This document shows positions 5,507 through 10,825 of a stretch of 10,825 nt of DNA, piece after piece. Source of the DNA: UBA2862 sp045637485 (GTDB lineage: Bacteria > Bacillota > Clostridia > Christensenellales > Aristaeellaceae). The position numbers were made by a program, and so were the translations under genes. Under the pieces are notes generated by a model, which saw nothing but the letters and a program-made list of their open reading frames with translations, was not told the origin of the DNA and did not search any database. How positions within the stretch are numbered: position 1 is the first letter of the stretch; each line of letters starts with the position of its first letter. The stretch spans positions 1 through 10,825 of the forward strand of contig JAZTZK010000032.1 of assembly GCA_045637485.1 (NCBI GenBank). Reading direction: 5' to 3'.

Positions 5507-6547
5507 ATGTTCAACGACAATTACGCCAGAAGCCTCATGGCGGCCTGCGGCGATGTGCCGGGCCTGGAAGCGCTGAAGGGCGCGCGGGTGCTGATTACCG
5601 GAGCGACGGGCCTGATCGGGTCGTGCCTGGTGGACGCGCTGCTGCTCTTGAACGGGGCGCGGGGCATGGCGATCGAAGTATACGCCGCCGGGCGGCGCGC
5701 GTCGGGCATCCGAGGGCGCTTCGGCGCGGCGGCGGACGACCCCCGTTTTCACTGTGTGTCCTATGACGCCACTGAGCCGTTGGCGCTGGATTTCGAGGCG
5801 GATTACGTCGTCCACGCGGCCACCAGCGCCCATCCGCTGGCCTACGCTACCGACCCGGTGGGCATACTGCAGGCCAACATCGTCGGCGCGATGAACCTGC
5901 TGGAGGCGCTTCGGGGCTGGGGCCACGGACGCTTCCTGCTGCTGTCCAGCGGGGAGATCTATGGCGAAAACCCCGCGCTGCCCGAGGGCTTTTCCGAGGG
6001 GGACACCGGCTACATCGACACGATGCGGCCCCGGGCCTGCTATCCCGAGGGCAAGCGGGCGGCGGAGACGCTGTGCGCCAGCTACGCCGCCCAGTATGGC
6101 GTGGACGCCCGCGTGGCCCGGCTTTGCCACGTCTACGGGCCCACGTTTACGGCTTCCAACAGCCGTGCGGACGCCCAGTTCCTGCGCAACGCGCTGGACG
6201 GACGGGACATTGTGATGAAGAGCGCCGGCAGCCAGGTGCGCTCCTGGTGCTACGTGGCGGACGCCGTCTGCGCCCTGCTGACGCTGCTGCTCAGGGGCGA
6301 GGCGGGCCAGGCCTACAACGTGGCCAACCGCCGCTCGGTGGCCTCTATCCGGGAATATGCCCAGACCCTGGCCGATATCGCCGGGGTGAAGCTGGTCTTC
6401 GAGCTGCCCCCGGAGCTGGAAAAGGCCGGCTACACCCGCGTCAGCCGCGCCGTGCTGAACCCCGCGAAGTTGGAGGGCCTGGGATGGAAGCCCCGCTATG
6501 GCCTGAGGGAAGGGCTGGAGGAGAGCTATAGGGCGTGCAAATTCTGA
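5507..6547 (+). CDS. NAD-dependent epimerase/dehydratase family (extended SDR)
   Basis: This 346-aa extended short-chain dehydrogenase/reductase has a Rossmann motif GATGLIG (32-38), an active-site segment SSGEIYG with Ser148 and Glu150, and the Tyr-X3-Lys pair in RACYPEGKRAAETLC (Tyr179, Lys183). The segments GSQVR--CYV-D (241-252) and YNVANR (270-275) resemble UDP-glucuronate decarboxylase and dTDP-glucose dehydratase-type enzymes. The Glu150 position suggests dehydratase or decarboxylase-type chemistry more than simple 4-epimerisation. The start at 5507 is one base after the cytidylyltransferase stop, with GGAG at 5493-5496. This tight pairing suggests the two act on one nucleotide-linked or phosphorylated precursor. 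H. influenzae Bcs1, by comparison, fuses an IspD-like domain to a different, classical SDR. The gene ends Lys-Phe-stop, with the TGA inside a perfect hairpin. The substrate is unknown. Confidence 0.85.
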   Translation: MFNDNYARSLMAACGDVPGLEALKGARVLITGATGLIGSCLVDALLLLNGARGMAIEVYAAGRRASGIRGRFGAAADDPRFHCVSYDATEPLALDFEADYVVHAATSAHPLAYATDPVGILQANIVGAMNLLEALRGWGHGRFLLLSSGEIYGENPALPEGFSEGDTGYIDTMRPRACYPEGKRAAETLCASYAAQYGVDARVARLCHVYGPTFTASNSRADAQFLRNALDGRDIVMKSAGSQVRSWCYVADAVCALLTLLLRGEAGQAYNVANRRSVASIREYAQTLADIAGVKLVFELPPELEKAGYTRVSRAVLNPAKLEGLGWKPRYGLREGLEESYRACKF

Positions 6548-6573
6548 TTTGTCGCGCTGCGACAAATCAGAAT
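6541..6573 (+). repeat. Perfect 15-bp hairpin repeat containing the SDR stop codon
   Basis: ATTCTGATTTGTCGC (6541-6555) and its exact complement (6559-6573) are separated by GCT. The 13-mer TTCTGATTTGTCG is shared with the pyruvyl transferase end, where it is read on the minus strand. The SDR stop TGA is 6545-6547, inside the left arm. It is followed by CTACCG, not a T-run, so efficient intrinsic termination is doubtful. It may attenuate readthrough into the carboxypeptidase gene or stabilise the operon 3' end. Confidence 0.75.
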
Positions 6574-6585
6574 CTACCGATTACC

Positions 6586-6594
6586 AAAGGAGGT
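6586..6594 (+). promoter_or_regulatory. Strong ribosome binding site (AAAGGAGGT)
   Basis: AAAGGAGGT is a near-complete match to the anti-Shine-Dalgarno sequence and lies five bases (from GGAGG) before the ATG at 6599. No -35/-10 pair is seen in the 51-base gap, so the message probably arrives by readthrough past the hairpin. Confidence 0.8.
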
Positions 6595-6598
6595 AACC

Positions 6599-7255
6599 AT
6601 GGCCAAAAAGAAAAAACGTCTCGGCCTTTACCTTTCTCCTGCGGTGGCCGCCGTATTGGCCGTCGCGCTGATCGGGGTTTCCTTCGGTGCGGGGTGGTTC
6701 TTCGGGGCGCGTTCAACGCAGTTCCACGGCGACATACTGCTGGTGAACGAGAGCCACCGGCTGTCCGCGGATTACGTGCCCGAGGGACTGGTAAACCTGT
6801 ACACCCAGCGCCACTCCTTCCGCATGGCCAGCAGCGAGATCTACCTGACCCGCCAGACCTATGAGGCCATGGAGCAGATGTTCCACGCCGCTGAGGAGGC
6901 CGACATGAACGGCTACATCGTCACCAGCGGCTACCGCAGCTATGAGCGCCAGCAGGAGGTCTACGCCGAGAGCGAGCCCGGCAAGGCCCAGCAGCCCGGG
7001 GCCAGCGAGCACCAAACCGGCCTGGCCTTCGACGTGACCGTGGAGACCAACGACGGCTTCGAGAGCACGCCCCAGTACGGTTGGCTGATGGCGCACGCCC
7101 ATGAATACGGCTTCATACAGCGCTATCCCGCCAACAAGGCCGACATCACCGGCATCAGCTACGAGCCCTGGCACTACCGCTATGTGGGCGTTGACGCCGC
7201 CACCCGCATGCACAGGACCGGCCAGACGCTGGAGGAGTTTTTGTCAGGAAAATAG
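6599..7255 (+). CDS. VanY/LdcB-type D-alanyl-D-alanine carboxypeptidase, membrane-anchored
   Basis: This 218-aa zinc carboxypeptidase belongs to the VanY/LdcB family (PF02557), which trims terminal D-Ala from peptidoglycan stem peptides outside the membrane. A Lys-rich start (KKKKR) is followed by one hydrophobic segment at about residues 10-36, either a signal anchor or an uncleaved signal sequence. Catalytic motifs are SGYRS (110-114), SEHQTGLAFD (136-145, the SxHxxGxAxD motif with zinc ligands His138 and Asp145) and EPWH (189-192) with the third ligand His192 and the likely base Glu189. Whether it acts as a D,D- or L,D-carboxypeptidase cannot be decided. It follows the surface-polymer operon after 51 bases, suggesting shared wall-remodelling context, and is closed by the hairpin at 7264-7308. 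It is full length for the family's compact members. Confidence 0.9.
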   Translation: MAKKKKRLGLYLSPAVAAVLAVALIGVSFGAGWFFGARSTQFHGDILLVNESHRLSADYVPEGLVNLYTQRHSFRMASSEIYLTRQTYEAMEQMFHAAEEADMNGYIVTSGYRSYERQQEVYAESEPGKAQQPGASEHQTGLAFDVTVETNDGFESTPQYGWLMAHAHEYGFIQRYPANKADITGISYEPWHYRYVGVDAATRMHRTGQTLEEFLSGK

Positions 7256-7263
7256 AGGTTTCA

Positions 7264-7308
7264 TATATACACAGCGCCATGCCTTCCGGCATGGCGCTGT
7301 GTGCATAT
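7264..7308. terminator. Likely bidirectional terminator between convergent genes
   Basis: A perfect 15-bp stem, ACACAGCGCCATGCC (7269-7283) with its complement (7288-7302), is closed by a TTCC loop. It extends outward through a G-T pair, one mismatch and four A-T pairs to 7264-7308. The flanks are AT-rich (ATATATA on the left, GCATATTATT on the right), but there is no long T-run. It lies between the stop of the carboxypeptidase (7255) and the end of the convergent dehydrogenase (7312), where one hairpin can serve both. Confidence 0.75.
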
Positions 7309-7311
7309 TAT

Positions 7312-8274
7312 TCAATATCCCTTGCTTCGGTCCACCACATGGTCCAGAGGCTGCCCCGCGCAGTAGCGCTCGAAATTCTCCAGGAACTGGGCCACGATCT
7401 TCTCAACGGTGTATTTCAGGGTCATGTTCCCCGCGACGTGGGTGGTGATCAGCAGGCGGGGGCAGTCCCACATCGGGCTGTCCTTCGGCAGGGGCTCGGT
7501 GTTGAACACGTCCAGCGCCGCGCCGGCCAGGTGACCGCCCTGCATCAGCGCCAGCAGCGCGTCCTCGTCGATGGCGTTGCCGCGGCCCACGTTGACCAAG
7601 AAGGCGTCCCTGGGCAGCAGGCCGAGCCGCCGACCGTCCATGATGTTCCGGGATTCGGCGGTGCCGGGCAGGGACATGACCAGCAGGTCGGTCTCCGGGA
7701 GGATATCGTCCAGCGCCGACACCGGCAGGGTCCTGTCGAACAGATCGCCGGCGTCCCGGCCCGAGCGGTTCAGGGCGACGATGGCTTTCGGCCCGAAGGC
7801 CCGCAGCCTCTTGGCCGCCTCCCGCCCGATGTCCCCCGCGCCCAGCAGCGTCACGCGGCTGCCTTGGATCGAGCGTATGGGCAGGTCGCGCGCCCATTCC
7901 CGGGCCGCGACGACGCGATTGTATTCCATCTGGCGGCGCATCAGCTCCAGCGCCACCATCACGATGTGCTCCGCGATGGTCACGCCGTAGGCTCCGGAGG
8001 AATTCGTCAGCAGCGCCCCGGGGCTGGCGAAGGCGTCAGGCGCCATTAAGGGCTCGACCCCGGCGAAGGTGCAGCACATCCACTTCAGTTCCGGGGCGGC
8101 CTTGGGCATGGTAGGGTCGGCGCTGAATATGATTTCCGCGTCGGCAGCCTCGCGGAGGGCTTCGGCGGCGTCCCCGCAGAAGACGGCGCGATAGCCATGG
8201 CCTTCTGCCGCCTGCGCGATATCACGGCGGTTTTCGTCGGTAAGCCGGGGCGTATATACCAGGATTTTCTTCAT
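7312..8274 (-). CDS. D-isomer-specific 2-hydroxyacid dehydrogenase
   Basis: This is a 320-aa member of the D-2-hydroxyacid dehydrogenase family (PF00389 and PF02826), cytoplasmic NAD(P)-dependent oxidoreductases acting on substrates such as glyoxylate, hydroxypyruvate, phosphoglycerate or D-lactate. The NAD-binding motif is GAGDIG (145-150). The catalytic residues are Arg231 in VNVGRGNAIDEDAL, Glu260 in DVFNTEPLP and His279 in ITTHVAGN. Most family members have Pro before the catalytic His (PH); here it is Thr. The substrate-loop region near residue 70 (TFAGVEPLM) does not identify a substrate to me. The ATG lies six bases after the beta-xylosidase stop, and its Shine-Dalgarno (GAGGT) overlaps the end of that gene, so translation is coupled. 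The length is normal for the family. The physiological substrate is unknown, possibly a product of sugar breakdown. Confidence 0.88.
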   Translation of the reverse strand: MKKILVYTPRLTDENRRDIAQAAEGHGYRAVFCGDAAEALREAADAEIIFSADPTMPKAAPELKWMCCTFAGVEPLMAPDAFASPGALLTNSSGAYGVTIAEHIVMVALELMRRQMEYNRVVAAREWARDLPIRSIQGSRVTLLGAGDIGREAAKRLRAFGPKAIVALNRSGRDAGDLFDRTLPVSALDDILPETDLLVMSLPGTAESRNIMDGRRLGLLPRDAFLVNVGRGNAIDEDALLALMQGGHLAGAALDVFNTEPLPKDSPMWDCPRLLITTHVAGNMTLKYTVEKIVAQFLENFERYCAGQPLDHVVDRSKGY

Positions 8275-8280
8275 ATCCGT

Positions 8281-10272
8281 CTACCTCAGAGTCGCGCCCG
8301 CCGCCTCGGCGCTGGCGAAGGGCCCCGGCAGGGTGTCCACGCCCCGGTGATTGCCCAGGATATCCCGGTCGAAGGCGATGGGGGTGCCGTCGGGGTTCTC
8401 GAAGCGCTGTTCCGGCTGGAAGGCGCGGCCCAGGCTCTCGGTGGTGAGTATGGCGTCCCGGAAGTCGCCCAGCAGGTCATAGACGTTGGTGTTCAGCGTC
8501 CACCCGCCGCCGGCCTCAACCAGCTCGACGGATACCTCGTCCGAGGCGTTGACCAGCCCGCCCTTTTCGTGCTTGCTGACCGTGGCCCCGTTGAAGTAGG
8601 CGTTGCCGCCGACCCACGCGGGCAGGTGGCCGAAGTGGTACTGCGCCAGGTGGCCCATGTCCGGATCCCGGTCCATCATGAAGTTGGCGATCCATTCGTC
8701 GTAGGACGGGAAGATGTCGAAGGGCGCGGTGCCGACGGCCTGGTGCTCGGGGGAGTCCGGGCCGATGGACGGGTCGGTGACGGGGTACTTCTGCACGATG
8801 ATGTTGTTGTACACCCGGTCGTCACCGTGGAGTATGGTCATGAAGCCGGCCCCCTCGGTGCGATGGCGGATGTGGTAGGGGGTGTAGCGGGGCTCCCGCT
8901 GTCCGTTGACCACGCTGTCCACGCCGGAGTTGATCAGCCCGAACGCGCCGCACAGCAGGTTGTGCACCACCGCCAGGCCCTCGCTGGGCATGATGACCGA
9001 GGCCTTCGACAGCAGCACGTTGTTGTCGATCAGCGTCGGGCCGTGGCCCACCTCGATGAACACGTCGCAGTTGAACATCGCACCCTGGGCCTGTCCGATG
9101 CCCTCGGGGCGCTGGTTGTCGTGCATCAGGTTCTGAGTGATGCGCGCGCCCTGGGCCTCCCAGTCCAGCCAGACGCCCTCGATGCAGTGGTGTATGTGAT
9201 TGCGGCGGATGGTGACGTCGATCGCAGCATGCAGCTTGATGCCCGCGGTCTCCGCGCCGCCCAGCTGCTGGCTGTTGCAGACGTGGTGGATGTGGCAGTC
9301 CTCGATGGTGGAAAACACCGCGCCCATGCGGCCCACGATGCCGGTCTGCTCGCAGTGGTGGATCTCGCAGCGGCGCACGATGTGGCCGCCCACCTTCTCC
9401 TTCAGCCAGCCGTGGTACTGGCCCCGGCACACGGCGTCCCGCTCCATCTGGGTGGGAGACTTCACGTGCTTGGTAAAGAAGTACATGTCGTTCGCCGGAT
9501 CGGGGTACTTGCCCAGGCTGATGCCGCAGCAGCGGCTGCCCCAGACGGCGCAGTCCTCGATGATCCAGCCCTTGGACCAGTGGGGCCCGATCAGGCCGTC
9601 CTGGTAGGCGGCGGGCGGGGCCCAGGTGGTCGCGCCCTTGTTGATGTCGAAGCCGGAGACAGTAATGTAGCCTATGCCGTTTTCATCGGGCATGAAGCAG
9701 TTGCGGCGCACGGTGATCTCCACCTTCTGGGCGTTGGGGTCCAGGTCGTGGAAGTTGGCGTAGAGCACGGTTTCGTCGCCGTCCTGCTCGGTGTACCACT
9801 TCCAGGTGGATTCCCCGGCGTTCCAGGCGCAGGGGTCGGCCTCCCCGGCCAGACACGCCTCCAGCGAGTCGGCCTCGTACATGGCCAGGTCGTTCAGGAA
9901 CACCGAGCCGGTGTGGCGCACGTTGGGGGCGAAGTACCAGTCGCCGCATACCCGGGTGGTGTAGGGGTTGTAAGCGCCGAACACGCCGTTGCTTACGCGG
10001 TTGACCCACACGTCGCCCTTGTATTTCTTCCAGCCGGTCAGAACCTCCGCGCCGGTGATCACCGCGCCCAGTGGCACCTCGGAGCGATAGACGATCCGCG
10101 CGTCCTCGGCGCCGGCGTGGCGGGGGGTCACCTTCTCGCGGTAGATGCCGGGGGCGACGACGACCTCGTCGCCCGCCACGGCGATCCGCGCCGCGTCGTC
10201 GATGTGGCGAAAGGGCATGTCCTTCGAGCCGTTGCCGTCACGGGAAGCGCCAATATTCACGTAATACCTCAT
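8281..10272 (-). CDS. Glycoside hydrolase family 120 beta-xylosidase (right-handed beta-helix)
   Basis: This 663-aa protein matches, from memory, the GH120 beta-xylosidase XylC of Thermoanaerobacterium in segment after segment: YREKV near residue 44, FGAYNPY, GDWYFAPN, TTWAPPAAYQDGLIGPHWSKGWIIED (from 215), AGIKLHAAIDV (343-353), WLDWEAQG (368-375) and DVFIEVGHGP (403-412). The retaining nucleophile should be Asp370 and the acid/base Glu407, corresponding to XylC Asp382 and Glu405. There is no signal peptide, so it is probably cytoplasmic and releases xylose from imported xylo-oligosaccharides. The 37-residue gap between the two catalytic residues is 14 longer than in the XylC sequence I recall. 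The start at 10272 is fixed by AAAGGAGGTT six bases upstream. The opening further left to 10371 is a low-complexity translation of the heptamer repeat. The gene is coupled to the hydroxyacid dehydrogenase downstream. Confidence 0.9.
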   Translation of the reverse strand: MRYYVNIGASRDGNGSKDMPFRHIDDAARIAVAGDEVVVAPGIYREKVTPRHAGAEDARIVYRSEVPLGAVITGAEVLTGWKKYKGDVWVNRVSNGVFGAYNPYTTRVCGDWYFAPNVRHTGSVFLNDLAMYEADSLEACLAGEADPCAWNAGESTWKWYTEQDGDETVLYANFHDLDPNAQKVEITVRRNCFMPDENGIGYITVSGFDINKGATTWAPPAAYQDGLIGPHWSKGWIIEDCAVWGSRCCGISLGKYPDPANDMYFFTKHVKSPTQMERDAVCRGQYHGWLKEKVGGHIVRRCEIHHCEQTGIVGRMGAVFSTIEDCHIHHVCNSQQLGGAETAGIKLHAAIDVTIRRNHIHHCIEGVWLDWEAQGARITQNLMHDNQRPEGIGQAQGAMFNCDVFIEVGHGPTLIDNNVLLSKASVIMPSEGLAVVHNLLCGAFGLINSGVDSVVNGQREPRYTPYHIRHRTEGAGFMTILHGDDRVYNNIIVQKYPVTDPSIGPDSPEHQAVGTAPFDIFPSYDEWIANFMMDRDPDMGHLAQYHFGHLPAWVGGNAYFNGATVSKHEKGGLVNASDEVSVELVEAGGGWTLNTNVYDLLGDFRDAILTTESLGRAFQPEQRFENPDGTPIAFDRDILGNHRGVDTLPGPFASAEAAGATLR

Positions 10273-10276
10273 GGGG

Positions 10277-10286
10277 AACCTCCTTT
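10277..10286 (-). promoter_or_regulatory. Ribosome binding site that sets the beta-xylosidase start
   Basis: AAAGGAGGTT on the minus strand ends a few bases before ATG at 10272, which begins the conserved MRYYVNIGAS sequence. It rules out the longer opening to 10371. No clear -35/-10 pair is visible in 10287-10389. Confidence 0.85.
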
Positions 10287-10310
10287 GGAATAGTGGGGAA
10301 TGGGAAATTG

Positions 10311-10355
10311 GGAATGAGGAATTAGGAATGAGGAATGAGGAATGAGGAATGAGGA
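10311..10355. repeat. Heptamer tandem repeat (GGAATGA)n
   Basis: Six contiguous 7-bp units run from 10311 to 10352: five GGAATGA and one GGAATTA (second unit), followed by a partial unit. Degenerate purine-rich relatives (GGGGAAT, GGGAAATT) extend left to about 10292. The array fills most of the 117-bp gap between serS and the beta-xylosidase gene. Translated on the minus strand it gives a spurious SSFLIP-type peptide. Copy number is likely variable between strains. Confidence 0.85.
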
Positions 10356-10389
10356 TAGCCTGAGTCCGCATACCTCATTGGAATCAGGT

Positions 10390-10825
10390 TTACCGGATTT
10401 CGCTCTTACCACCCATGTACATCCTCAGCGCTTCGGGGATGCGGATGCTGCCGTCGGCCTGCAGGTTGTTCTCCAGGAAGGCGATCAGCATGCGGGGCGG
10501 GGCGACGACGGTGTTGTTCAGGGTGTGGGGCAGGTACTTCTTGCCGTTGTCATTCACGCGGATACGCAGACGGCGGGCCTGAGCGTCGCCCAGGTTGGAG
10601 CAGGAGCCCACTTCGAAGTACTTCTTCTGGCGGGGAGACCAGGCTTCCACGTCGCAGGACTTTACCTTCAGGTCAGCCAGGTCGCCGGAGCAGCACTCGA
10701 GGGTGCGTACGGGAATATCCAGAGAACGGAACAGGTCGACGGTGTTCTGCCACAGCTTGTCGTACCACATCATGGAATCCTCAGGCTTGCAGACAACGAT
10801 CATTTCCTGCTTCTCAAACTGGTGG
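10390..10825 (-). CDS. serS: Serine--tRNA ligase, C-terminal part (cut by window edge)
   Basis: The visible 144 residues are the C-terminal third of class II seryl-tRNA synthetase, which charges tRNA-Ser in the cytoplasm. The reading frame is open to the window end, reading HQFEKQEM there, which corresponds to the usual RVHQFEKVEM of SerRS. Further signatures are CKPEDS, the EVGSCSNLGDAQARRL segment of the active site, and class II motif 3 in LPHTLNNTVVAPPRMLIAFLENN. The C-terminus (IPEALRMYMGG) is typical. The ATG at 10803 is internal Met, not the start. The 5' part lies beyond the window. No obvious terminator follows the TAA at 10390; a heptamer repeat begins about 35 bases further on. Confidence 0.97.
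   Translation of the reverse strand, partial: HQFEKQEMIVVCKPEDSMMWYDKLWQNTVDLFRSLDIPVRTLECCSGDLADLKVKSCDVEAWSPRQKKYFEVGSCSNLGDAQARRLRIRVNDNGKKYLPHTLNNTVVAPPRMLIAFLENNLQADGSIRIPEALRMYMGGKSEIR

Noticed and set aside
6541..6573. A standard Rho-independent terminator
   Set aside because: The stem is strong but no T-run follows, and it overlaps the coding end of the SDR gene. It is reported as a repeat hairpin instead.
8197..10293. A plus-strand open frame of about 700 codons covering the beta-xylosidase region
   Set aside because: It is the antisense shadow of the GH120 gene, whose minus-strand product has clear family motifs, catalytic residues and a strong ribosome binding site. The plus-strand translation is Val/Gly/His/Asp-rich with no recognisable domain.
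10311..10355. CRISPR array
   Set aside because: The 7-bp units are directly contiguous with no spacers, and no cas gene is present.
10273..10371. An N-terminal extension of the beta-xylosidase that could look like a hydrophobic leader
   Set aside because: It is translation of the heptamer repeat and of the Shine-Dalgarno region itself. The AAAGGAGG site and the conserved MRYYVN start place the true beginning at 10272.

Overview
The window is GC-rich DNA from a Gram-positive bacterium, most likely a member of the Clostridia from a gut-type habitat (inference). The basis is strong AGGAGG-type ribosome binding sites, classical -35/-10 promoters, teichoic-acid-type glycerophosphotransferase and LicD families, a VanY-type carboxypeptidase, a GH120 beta-xylosidase, and short palindromic and tandem repeats of a kind common between clostridial genes. 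No rRNA, tRNA or CRISPR array was seen.

Left part (1-6547) is a cell-surface polymer locus. A polysaccharide pyruvyl transferase gene (63-1190, minus) points away from a five-gene plus-strand operon (1517-6547). The operon encodes a CDP-glycerol glycerophosphotransferase-family enzyme, a LicD-family phosphotransferase, a second paralogous glycerophosphotransferase, an IspD/TarI-family cytidylyltransferase and an extended SDR nucleotide-sugar-type enzyme. The first three overlap end to end and the last two are 1 base apart, so they are almost certainly co-transcribed. The cytidylyltransferase probably makes a CDP-activated alcohol or sugar that the two Glyphos transferases and/or LicD transfer to a phosphodiester-containing wall polymer or capsule. 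Both divergent promoters can be read directly. A 156-bp MITE-like element with an exact 8-bp target duplication sits between them, touching the -35 box of the pyruvyl transferase.

Middle part (6548-7311): a membrane-anchored VanY/LdcB-type peptidoglycan carboxypeptidase follows a 15-bp perfect hairpin. A long bidirectional-looking terminator lies between it and the convergent genes to the right.

Right part (7312-10825, all minus): the 3' part of serS enters from the right edge. A heptamer tandem repeat follows, then a GH120 beta-xylosidase gene coupled to a D-2-hydroxyacid dehydrogenase gene. This is carbohydrate catabolism, apparently unrelated to the surface-polymer operon.

The least ordinary signals are non-coding: the MITE with its exact target duplication; a hairpin repeat that supplies the stop codon of two unrelated genes; and two heptamer arrays of similar pattern (GGGGTTA and GGAATGA). 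Stretches without genes are 1191-1516 (promoters and MITE, fully described below), 6548-6598, 7256-7311 and 10273-10389. None of the last three exceeds 300 bases.
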